NCBI GenBank assembly: GCA_016882585.1
Contig: VGPP01000121.1
Coordinates: forward strand, 1-5,106
Direction: 5' to 3'
Source: Cyanobacteria bacterium M_surface_7_m2_037
GTDB taxonomy: Bacteria; Cyanobacteriota; Cyanobacteriia; PCC-6307; Cyanobiaceae
Length of the DNA: 5,106 bases
Shown: positions 1 through 4,053 of the stretch, piece by piece
How the letters are laid out: each line of letters starts with the position of its first letter
Position numbering within the stretch: position 1 is the stretch's first letter
The notes under the pieces: model-generated
Seen by the model: the letters and a program-made list of their open reading frames with translations, nothing else
What the model was told of the DNA's origin: nothing
Databases searched by the model: none
Program-made: the position numbers and the translations under genes

Positions 1-332
1 GTGAGCTCAGCCTCCGTGGCATAGCAGCGGTAGGCGCGGCCGCTGTCGAGCAGCTGCTGAATCGCGGCGCGATGCTCGGCAATGCGCTCGCTCTGCACCA
101 CCGGCTCGCCATCCCAGTTGAGCCCCAGCCACTGCAGGCCTTCCAGGATGTTGGCGGTGTATTCGGGCTTGCTGCGTTCCTTGTCGGTGTCTTCGATGCG
201 CAGCAGGAATTGGCCGCCTTGGCGCCGGGCAAACAGCCAGTTGAACACCGCCGTGCGGGCCGTGCCGATGTGGAGGGTGCCTGTGGGGCTGGGGGCGAGA
301 CGCACACGCACCGCCGCTCCAGTTGCCACCAC
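1..332 (-). CDS. gltX: Glutamyl-tRNA synthetase, N-terminal 110 residues (runs off left edge)
   Basis: Class I aminoacyl-tRNA synthetase that charges tRNA with glutamate in the cytoplasm; in cyanobacteria Glu-tRNA also feeds tetrapyrrole synthesis. Only the start of the Rossmann catalytic domain is present. Reading the minus strand gives RLAPSPTGTLHIGTARTAVF around residues 11-30, which contains the HIGH-type ATP motif as HIGT (21-24). RIEDTD (45-50) and QSER (80-83) follow, both typical of GluRS. At YRCYAT (101-106) the second cysteine of the Cys-x-Cys seen in zinc-binding GluRS such as E. coli is alanine, so this enzyme probably lacks that zinc site. The start chosen is GTG at 332-330, with AGGA 8 bases upstream; GTG at 329 is the alternative. 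An in-frame reading continues upstream but enters tRNA-Asp. The gene starts 26 bases after tRNA-Asp and is probably cotranscribed with it. The fragment is 110 complete codons plus 2 bases; the KMSKS motif and anticodon-binding domain lie outside. Identity is very secure, the exact start less so. Confidence 0.96.
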   Translation of the reverse strand, partial: MVATGAAVRVRLAPSPTGTLHIGTARTAVFNWLFARRQGGQFLLRIEDTDKERSKPEYTANILEGLQWLGLNWDGEPVVQSERIAEHRAAIQQLLDSGRAYRCYATEAEL

Positions 333-340
333 TGGCTTTG

Positions 341-344
341 TCCT
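341..344 (-). promoter_or_regulatory. Ribosome binding site of gltX
   Basis: The minus strand reads GAGGA around here, and the AGGA core ends 8 bases before the GTG at 332. This favours GTG at 332 over the adjacent in-frame GTG at 329. The site lies in the 26-base spacer after the tRNA-Asp 3' end, so it stays on the mRNA if the tRNA is cut out of a joint transcript. Confidence 0.5.
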
Positions 345-358
345 CGATGAAATGGAAA

Positions 359-432
359 CGGGACTGACGGGGCTCGAACCCGCAACTTCCGCCGTGACAG
401 GGCGGTGCTCTAACCGATTGAACTACAGTCCC
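359..432 (-). tRNA. trnD-GUC: tRNA-Asp (anticodon GUC)
   Basis: Read on the minus strand from 432, the sequence folds into a full cloverleaf. The 7-bp acceptor stem is GGGACTG/CAGTCCC. The D stem is GTTC/GAGC, the anticodon stem CCGCC/GGCGG has loop CTGTCAC with anticodon GTC, and the T stem GCGGG/CCCGT has loop TTCGAGC. The unpaired discriminator base is G (complement of position 359), the known identity base for tRNA-Asp. The next bases read TTT, so CCA is not encoded and must be added after processing. The length is 74 nt. A promoter candidate lies about 70 bases upstream and gltX begins 26 bases downstream, suggesting a tRNA-Asp/gltX transcription unit. Confidence 0.98.
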
Positions 433-501
433 TTGAGTGCTCTAAGAGCTCTCGCAGACTGGGCTTTGGGGCCTCGTCTGCATCGCGTCGGCGACCTCAA
501 A

Positions 502-531
502 AGTATCCGTTGTCGACCTGCCCTCCGTCAA
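502..531 (-). promoter_or_regulatory. Candidate sigma-70 promoter for tRNA-Asp/gltX
   Basis: On the minus strand TTGACG (531-526) is followed after 18 bases by GATACT (507-502). The first matches the -35 consensus at 5 of 6 positions and the second the -10 consensus at 4 of 6. Transcription would start near 497-495, giving a leader of about 63 bases before the tRNA-Asp 5' end at 432. The position fits: downstream of the previous unit's terminator and upstream of the tRNA. It rests on motif matching only. Confidence 0.45.
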
Positions 532-631
532 CTGGCGGCCGCTTTGGATGCGTCCCGGCAGCCCACTGCAGATCCCCCGAGCAGCCTGCGCCACTCCTTC
601 CGTTCGCAGCGCGCACATCAAGCCAAGACAC

Positions 632-657
632 AAAAAAGCCCGCCGTAGGGCGGGCTT
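632..657 (-). terminator. Intrinsic (rho-independent) terminator
   Basis: On the minus strand a perfect 9-bp stem AAGCCCGCC/GGCGGGCTT (657-649 with 644-636) closes a 4-base loop and runs straight into a T run formed by the complement of 632-637. The plus-strand tail is not T-rich, so it acts on minus-strand transcripts. It lies 25 bases after the stop codon of the 62-residue gene at 683 and closes that transcription unit before the tRNA-Asp promoter candidate. Confidence 0.9.
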
Positions 658-682
658 GAATGAGCGCAATGGCGGATGGGCT

Positions 683-871
683 TCAGGGACGGAAGCCTGC
701 GGGCTCAATCAGACGAACTTGATTGCCGCGTGCCGTGAATTCACGGCCTTGATCGCTTTGAACGACGACGCGACCACCCGATTTCACACGGATCACCCGG
801 GCACGAACCCAGCCAAGAGCGGCGGATTCGAGAACCTTGACGACATCACCGGGCTGTAGATCCAACTCCAT
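683..871 (-). CDS. Small hypothetical protein, 62 aa, SH3-like beta-barrel character
   Basis: I do not recognise a named family. The protein starts MELDLQPGDVVKVLESAALG and goes on with GWVRARVIRVKSGGRVVVQS, then a polar turn and NQVRLIEPAGFRP at the end. Short alternating hydrophobic strands, an early PGD turn and glycine-rich turns resemble small SH3-, tudor- or KOW-like barrels that often bind nucleic acid or protein; this is inference from pattern only. There is no signal peptide or membrane segment, and the charge is mixed with many arginines. The frame also opens at ATG 904, adding 11 residues (MFPPCSFYVPD), but that start is only 4 bases after the tRNA-Trp 3' end, so I prefer ATG 871. 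Neither start has a good Shine-Dalgarno sequence. It lies between tRNA-Trp and a strong terminator, so it is probably cotranscribed with the tRNA and possibly with rplS. That it is a real gene is likely; its role is unknown. Confidence 0.75.
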   Translation of the reverse strand: MELDLQPGDVVKVLESAALGWVRARVIRVKSGGRVVVQSDQGREFTARGNQVRLIEPAGFRP

Positions 872-908
872 GTCCGGAACGTAGAAACTGCAGGGAGGGA
901 ACATCGAA

Positions 909-981
909 CGCGCCGTGGAGGACTTGAACCCCCGACATCAGGTTTTGGAGACCTGCGTTCTACCAACTGAACTAACGGCGC
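909..981 (-). tRNA. trnW-CCA: tRNA-Trp (anticodon CCA)
   Basis: Read on the minus strand from 981, the acceptor stem is GCGCCGT/ACGGCGC. The D stem is GTTC/GAAC, the anticodon stem CAGGT/ACCTG has loop CTCCAAA with anticodon CCA, and the T stem GGGGG/CCTCC has loop TTCAAGT and one G-U pair. The discriminator is G, as expected for bacterial tRNA-Trp. The following bases read TTC, so CCA is not encoded. The length is 73 nt. It lies 98 bases downstream of rplS and just upstream of the small 62-aa gene, with no clear promoter of its own, which suggests release from a longer rplS transcript. Confidence 0.98.
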
Positions 982-1000
982 AGGGCCGATGTTCCCTCGG

Positions 1001-1033
1001 CCGGATGATCCAGGTTTTCACCCAATCATCCGG
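1001..1033 (-). other. GNRA-capped RNA hairpin between rplS and tRNA-Trp
   Basis: A perfect 9-bp outer stem, CCGGATGAT with ATCATCCGG (1033-1025 with 1009-1001 on the minus strand), encloses an inner stem GGGT/ACCT with a GAAA tetraloop. A small asymmetric internal loop (T opposite GG) separates them. The inner stem needs a G-U pair that exists only in minus-strand RNA; the plus-strand copy would have A-C. The tetraloop is likewise GNRA only on the minus strand, so this looks like a structure in the rplS/tRNA transcript. No T run follows, so it is not a standard terminator. It may protect the rplS mRNA 3' end or guide processing. Confidence 0.6.
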
Positions 1034-1079
1034 CGGACCAATCAACGAAGGATGGCCGTGAGCTGAAGGCGGATGCCGA

Positions 1080-1562
1080 TCAGCGATCGAAGCGCTGCTT
1101 GACGCGGGTGGCTTTGCCCACTCGGTCGCGCAGGTAGAAGAGCTTCGCACGACGCACCTTACCGCGGCGCTCCACCTTGATGGAAGCCACCTGGGGGCTG
1201 TGAATCAGAAAAACACGCTCAACACCCACTCCCTGGAAGATGCGGCGCACGGTGATGGTCTCGTTGAGGCCACCGTGACGCTTTGCAATCACCACGCCCT
1301 CGTAGGGCTGGATGCGCTCCTTGTTGCCCTCGGTGATGCGCACGCCCACGCGCACGGTGTCACCCACGTAGATGTCCGGGTGATCCTTGGCCTGCTTGGC
1401 GATCTGCTCCTCTTCAAAGGCGCGGATCAGTTCGCTGGCACTCAGCTTGCCAACGCTCACCTTGGCGGCAGGCTTTTCAGCAACGGCAGTGGCCTCGGTG
1501 CTGGTGGTGTCGTTGCTGGTGTCTTTGATGTCGTCAGTCATGTCCTTGGATTCCGCTGCCAT
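1080..1562 (-). CDS. rplS: 50S ribosomal protein L19
   Basis: Component of the large ribosomal subunit at the interface with the 30S subunit. The conserved core spans roughly residues 41-160 and shows YVGDTVRVGVRITEGNKER (65-83), YEGVVIAKRHGGLN (87-100), GVERVFLIHSP (113-123) and the basic C-terminal signature RRGKVRRAKLFYLRDRVGK (132-150). The protein has 160 residues against about 115 in E. coli. The excess is a 40-residue N-terminal extension rich in Thr, Ala, Asp and Glu, as I recall from picocyanobacterial L19. The start is ATG 1562 with GGAG 4 bases upstream, a short spacing; ATG 1541 (Met8) is possible, with AAGGA almost touching it. The gene lies 42 bases downstream of the PepSY-type gene on the same strand and upstream of tRNA-Trp. 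No good -35/-10 pair is visible just upstream; TACACT (1599-1594) is a weak -10 candidate. Confidence 0.98.
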   Translation of the reverse strand: MAAESKDMTDDIKDTSNDTTSTEATAVAEKPAAKVSVGKLSASELIRAFEEEQIAKQAKDHPDIYVGDTVRVGVRITEGNKERIQPYEGVVIAKRHGGLNETITVRRIFQGVGVERVFLIHSPQVASIKVERRGKVRRAKLFYLRDRVGKATRVKQRFDR

Positions 1563-1591
1563 CCAGCTCCGAAAAACGCCTGGCCAAACAA

Positions 1592-1603
1592 CCAGTGTAC
1601 TGG
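1592..1603 (-). promoter_or_regulatory. Interrupted palindrome upstream of rplS
   Basis: CCAGTGTACTGG is an inverted repeat of 5-base arms directly after the stop codon of the PepSY-type gene and 29 bases before the rplS start. On the minus strand it could form a 4-bp hairpin with loop TACA followed by TTGTTT, a very weak terminator. It could instead be an operator, or part of an rplS promoter, since TACACT inside it resembles a -10 box. The sequence does not decide between these. Confidence 0.25.
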
Positions 1604-1604
1604 C

Positions 1605-1910
1605 TCAGGGTGCAGGGGGTCCTGCGGGCTGTCTGAGGCGCCAACGCTGGATCAGCATCCAGCCGCCAGTGCCCAGCATCCAGAGCAGGCCCAAGCCATT
1701 GAGCAGCACATAGATGGGCTCAGCCCACCGGCCCAGCCATTCACCCTCGTGCACCACCATTAGCCAGTGCACCTGATCGCGCCCCAGGCCTGCCCAGTCC
1801 TTGAGCAGCCGATAGCTCATCCCACTGATCACGGTGAGCAGCAATGGCGCCAGCACCACAGGCGCCAAAGCGGCATGCCAGCGGCGCAGTTGAACCAAAC
1901 GCGGGCTCAT
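1605..1910 (-). CDS. Small two-helix membrane protein, PepSY-TM-like
   Basis: A 101-residue protein with two predicted membrane helices, about residues 13-31 (ALAPVVLAPLLLTVISG core) and 66-88 (IYVLLNGLGLLWMLGTGGWM core). A short basic N terminus carries RLVQLRRWH, and a loop carries HWLMVVHEGEWLGRW. The first segment, ending in an SGMSYRL motif, and the HEGEWLG loop resemble PepSY-associated TM proteins, where histidines can bind haem in reductase-like relatives. The candidate histidines here are H12, H48 and H54. It lacks a periplasmic PepSY domain, so it is a minimal version. The start is ATG 1910 with no visible Shine-Dalgarno sequence. It is divergent from map (64 bases between starts) and 42 bases upstream of rplS on the same strand. 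The function is unknown; the family assignment is from pattern memory and only moderately sure. Confidence 0.75.
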   Translation of the reverse strand: MSPRLVQLRRWHAALAPVVLAPLLLTVISGMSYRLLKDWAGLGRDQVHWLMVVHEGEWLGRWAEPIYVLLNGLGLLWMLGTGGWMLIQRWRLRQPAGPPAP

Positions 1911-1974
1911 GGCTGGATCTGCCGAGCTGAGGTTTCAGGTTCTAACTTGCAGTGAAGGGGTCTGTAACGCCGAG
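1911..1974. promoter_or_regulatory. Divergent intergenic region between the PepSY-type gene and map
   Basis: These 64 bases must carry start signals for both genes. TCTAAC (1941-1946) is a possible plus-strand -10 box, but no matching -35 is visible. AAGGGG (1955-1960) is 14 bases from the map ATG, too far for a usual ribosome binding site. No convincing operator is seen. Confidence 0.25.
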
Positions 1975-2850
1975 ATGAATCTGTTCGCTGAGCTGCTCGC
2001 CGCCACCCAGAAATCCCAGGGCGGTGCCACCGCTGCAGCCCCGTCCGTTGTGACGCAAACAGGTCCACGGATTCAGAAGAGCCGCCGCGGTGTGGAGGTG
2101 AAGAGCGCCCGAGAGATCGACACGATGCGCCAGGCCAGCCGGATCGTGGCCACCGTGCTGCGCGAAATCATCGAGATGGCCGCTCCCGGCATGACCACCG
2201 GCGATCTCGATGCCCACGCCGAGAAGCGCATCCGCGAGATGGGTGCGGTACCCAGCTTCAAGGGCTACCACGGTTTCCCCGCCAGCATCTGCGCCTCGAT
2301 CAACAACGAAGTGGTGCACGGCATCCCCAGCAACAAGCGGGTGATCAAGGCCGGCGACCTGATGAAGATCGATACCGGTGCCTACTTCGACGGCTACCAC
2401 GGCGACAGCTGCGTGACCATCTGCGTGGGTGAGGGTGTGCCGGATCACGCCCGCACCCTTTCACGCGTGGCTCAGGAATCGCTGATGAAGGGCCTGGCCA
2501 CGGTGAAGGCCGGCAGCACCCTGTTTGATCTCGCCGGAGCGGTGCAGGATCACGTGGAAGCCCATGGCTTCGCCGTGGTGGAGGACTACACCGGCCATGG
2601 TGTGGGCAGGAACCTGCATGAGGAGCCCTCGGTGTTCAACTACCGCACCCGCGAGCTGCCCAACATGAAGTTGCGCCCCGGCATGACCCTCGCGGTGGAG
2701 CCGATCCTCAACGCCGGCAGCAAGGCCTGCCGCACTCTCAAAGACCGCTGGACTGTGGTGACCGTGGACGGCAGCCTCTCCGCCCAGTGGGAGCACACCA
2801 TCGCCGTGACCAGCGACGGCTGCGAAATCCTCACCGACCGCGATTTCTGA
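1975..2850 (+). CDS. map: Type I methionine aminopeptidase
   Basis: Cytoplasmic dinuclear metallopeptidase that removes the initiator methionine from new proteins. All seven expected active-site residues are visible: His115 (VVHGIP), Asp133 (KIDTGAYFDG), Asp144 (YHGDS), His208 (YTGHGVG), His215 (LHEEP), Glu242 (AVEP) and Glu273 (WEHT). Their spacing is close to that of E. coli Map (79, 97, 108, 171, 178, 204, 235). The protein has 291 residues, with about 40 low-complexity residues before the catalytic fold begins at VEVKSAREIDTMRQASRIVA. The frame also opens at ATG 1909, adding 22 residues that do not resemble the family and overlap the divergent gene's start codon, so I take ATG 1975. No strong Shine-Dalgarno sequence is present. 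It converges with the SDR gene, leaving 6 bases between stops. Lacking the N-terminal SH3-binding zinc fingers of eukaryotic MetAP1, it is the simple bacterial type, and it looks intact. Confidence 0.97.
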   Translation: MNLFAELLAATQKSQGGATAAAPSVVTQTGPRIQKSRRGVEVKSAREIDTMRQASRIVATVLREIIEMAAPGMTTGDLDAHAEKRIREMGAVPSFKGYHGFPASICASINNEVVHGIPSNKRVIKAGDLMKIDTGAYFDGYHGDSCVTICVGEGVPDHARTLSRVAQESLMKGLATVKAGSTLFDLAGAVQDHVEAHGFAVVEDYTGHGVGRNLHEEPSVFNYRTRELPNMKLRPGMTLAVEPILNAGSKACRTLKDRWTVVTVDGSLSAQWEHTIAVTSDGCEILTDRDF

Positions 2851-2859
2851 GGGGCCTCA
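2848..2859. other. Inverted repeat joining the stop codons of map and the SDR gene
   Basis: TGAGGGGCCTCA has arms TGAGG and CCTCA around GG. The left arm begins with the map stop TGA and the right arm is the complement of the SDR stop TGA. The 2-base centre is too small for a full hairpin, and no T run follows on either strand, so I see no intrinsic terminator between these convergent genes. Confidence 0.4.
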
Positions 2860-3588
2860 GCCGGTTGATCGCTGGCTGGTGGCCTGGAAATAGAGCCAGC
2901 GGCTCAGGCATGCCACGGGCATCAACAGATAGGTGAGCGGATTGGGGGTGACGATCACGAGCCCCCAGTTCCAGCGCACCTGCCGCAGGATCTCCCGGGC
3001 CACAAAGCCTGCACTCATCACCCCGATCGGGTTGAGGGCTGAACGGAAGGGCCCCAGCACCAGGCGCCTGAGCCGCAGCTGCGGCCCCGCCAGATCCAGG
3101 CTGCGCAAGCTCAGCAGCTGGCCCTGCAGCCGTTTGCTGATTTCGTAGAGGGGGCTCACCGCCGCCTGGATTTCGGCCTCGGAAGTGTTCATCCACAGCT
3201 CCCGAGCCACTGGGCGGGCTGGATCGGCGTGGGCGATGCCAGCAAAGAGCTCCAGCAGGCGCCAGCTGCTGAGGGCATTCACTTCCAGCGAGCGCTGCAC
3301 GGCCTCGGCGCTGCGATCGCCGTGGCTGTTGAAGCCGTGGTTGATCACCAGCACGTCGCAGCGCTCCAGCACCGGCTGAAGCGCTTGTTCCTCACCGCAG
3401 TGCCAGCGCACCTGCTCGAGCGGCACCGCTTCGCCTTCGGTGTTGGTGAGGGAGAGCGCGGCCTCACTGCTGGTGAGGGCCACCAGGGCAGCCCCCTGGC
3501 GATGCAGCTCCAGGAGAAGCGCTCGTCCCAGGCTGCCGCTGGCTCCGGTCACGGCCACGGTGCGTCTGGCAAAAGGCAGCTCTGACAT
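2857..3588 (-). CDS. Short-chain dehydrogenase/reductase (SDR) family protein
   Basis: NAD(P)-dependent oxidoreductase of unknown substrate, 243 residues. The Rossmann nucleotide-binding motif is TGASGSLG (14-21), a variant of TGxxxGxG with Ser in place of the middle glycine. NHG (83-85), close to the usual NAG, and Asn104 (LEVNALSSW) follow. The catalytic residues are Ser136 (NTSEAE), Tyr148 and Lys152 (YEISK), so the tetrad Asn-Ser-Tyr-Lys is complete. The C terminus is unusual: about residues 207-236 are hydrophobic and aromatic (WGLVIVTPNPLTYLLMPVAC and beyond), suggesting a membrane-associated tail. The start is ATG 3588; a TTG two codons upstream (3594) is a poorer choice. No Shine-Dalgarno sequence is visible. 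The gene is divergent from the 127-aa gene (57 bases between starts) and convergent with map. It carries one HIP1 site. The family is secure, the substrate unknown. Confidence 0.92.
   Translation of the reverse strand: MSELPFARRTVAVTGASGSLGRALLLELHRQGAALVALTSSEAALSLTNTEGEAVPLEQVRWHCGEEQALQPVLERCDVLVINHGFNSHGDRSAEAVQRSLEVNALSSWRLLELFAGIAHADPARPVARELWMNTSEAEIQAAVSPLYEISKRLQGQLLSLRSLDLAGPQLRLRRLVLGPFRSALNPIGVMSAGFVAREILRQVRWNWGLVIVTPNPLTYLLMPVACLSRWLYFQATSQRSTG
3313..3320. repeat. HIP1 octamer GCGATCGC
   Basis: An exact copy of the highly iterated palindrome of cyanobacteria, inside the SDR gene. It supports a cyanobacterial source. Confidence 0.85.
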
Positions 3589-3633
3589 CGGCAATGGGCG
3601 TTGGCGTCAGCTTGCGGCATCCTCAAAGCAGTT

Positions 3634-3637
3634 GGAG
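3634..3637 (+). promoter_or_regulatory. Ribosome binding site of the 127-aa gene
   Basis: GGAG ends 8 bases before ATG 3646. This good spacing decides the start of the 127-residue protein over an in-frame TTG at 3601 that would add 15 residues. Confidence 0.6.
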
Positions 3638-3645
3638 TGGCGGGG

Positions 3646-4029
3646 ATGTCGGCGGCGCTGGTGGCCCTGTTTGCCCCCTACTGCCAGGGCGCTGCCGATC
3701 CCGCCGCCCTGGAGGCCGGGCTTCAACTGCTCGCCCATGGCGGTCTGCGGGGGCAGCGGCCATTGCGGCCGGCGGGCCAGCGCTCATTTCTGCTGCAGTG
3801 GCAGCCGGGCGTGGCGCCGCTCGAGCCGGCTCAGGTGCAGCTCTCGGTGGAGGGGGTGGGCCTGGATCAACCGGTGCTCTACAGCTTTGAGCTGCCCACC
3901 CATCAACTGCTCCATTGGCTGATGGCCTGGCAGGCGGCGGGTGGGGCGGCTGGTCAGCCTGCGGATCTGCCGGAGACGTTCTGGCAGTGGTTGATTCTTG
4001 GGCTCGATCCCCAGGCGTTGCAGGCCTAG
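3646..4029 (+). CDS. Conserved-looking hypothetical protein, 127 aa
   Basis: I do not recognise a named family. The protein begins MSAALVALFAPYCQGAADPA. A helical stretch (ALEAGLQLLAHGGLRG, 20-36) and a strand-rich middle follow (RSFLLQWQPG, 46-55; VQLSVEGVGL, 64-73; PVLYSFELPTHQLLHWLMAW, 76-95). It ends with LPETFWQWLILGLDP (108-122). It is rich in Trp, Gln and Leu, has no clear signal peptide or membrane helix, and shows no catalytic motif I know. The two cysteine-free halves and the mixed alpha/beta pattern suggest a small soluble globular or partner protein. The stop lies 24 bases before the BioD-like/DRTGG gene on the same strand, so an operon and a functional link are likely; the SDR gene is divergent. 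The start at ATG 3646 is supported by GGAG upstream. Codon use with GC-rich third positions matches the neighbours, so it is a real gene; the role is unknown. Confidence 0.85.
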   Translation: MSAALVALFAPYCQGAADPAALEAGLQLLAHGGLRGQRPLRPAGQRSFLLQWQPGVAPLEPAQVQLSVEGVGLDQPVLYSFELPTHQLLHWLMAWQAAGGAAGQPADLPETFWQWLILGLDPQALQA

Positions 4030-4053
4030 ATTCGCCGCACCAGCGTTTGCCTT

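Larger units (their letters stand above)
433..682. other. Gene-free interval holding a terminator and a promoter
   Basis: No open frame here on either strand looks like a real gene; the frames that cross it also cross the tRNA or read antisense. From right to left it holds the intrinsic terminator of the upstream minus-strand unit (632-657), about 100 bases with nothing I recognise, a sigma-70-like promoter candidate (502-531), and the presumed leader of tRNA-Asp. Within the leader, GCAGAC (454-459) pairs with GTCTGC (476-481) across a 16-base loop, a possible weak hairpin. Confidence 0.6.

Noticed and set aside
433..631. A possible small RNA between the terminator and tRNA-Asp
   Set aside because: Only a promoter candidate and one weak inverted repeat were found; there is no independent terminator to define an RNA.
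82..648. A 188-codon plus-strand frame
   Set aside because: It is antisense to gltX and reads through tRNA-Asp and the terminator; its composition shows no protein family.
1001..1033. The hairpin as an intrinsic terminator of rplS
   Set aside because: No T run follows on the minus strand, and the sequence continues GC-rich into tRNA-Trp.
1200..1763. A 187-codon plus-strand frame across rplS and the PepSY-type gene
   Set aside because: It is antisense to two convincing genes, and its His- and Ala-rich product has no recognisable domain.
1909..1974. A 22-residue upstream extension of map from ATG 1909
   Set aside because: The extra residues do not look like the family, and the ATG overlaps the divergent gene's start codon on the other strand (CATG).
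1942..2448. A 168-codon minus-strand frame inside map
   Set aside because: It is antisense to map, whose seven metal-site and catalytic residues are all intact; the product is His- and Gly-rich, as for a shadow frame.
3601..3645. A 15-residue upstream extension of the 127-aa gene from TTG 3601
   Set aside because: TTG is a rare start, and ATG 3646 has GGAG at ideal spacing.
3440..3922. A 160-codon plus-strand frame spanning the SDR 5' end and the 127-aa gene
   Set aside because: It is antisense to the SDR and out of frame with the 127-aa gene; the product is a Ser/Arg/Trp-rich shadow.
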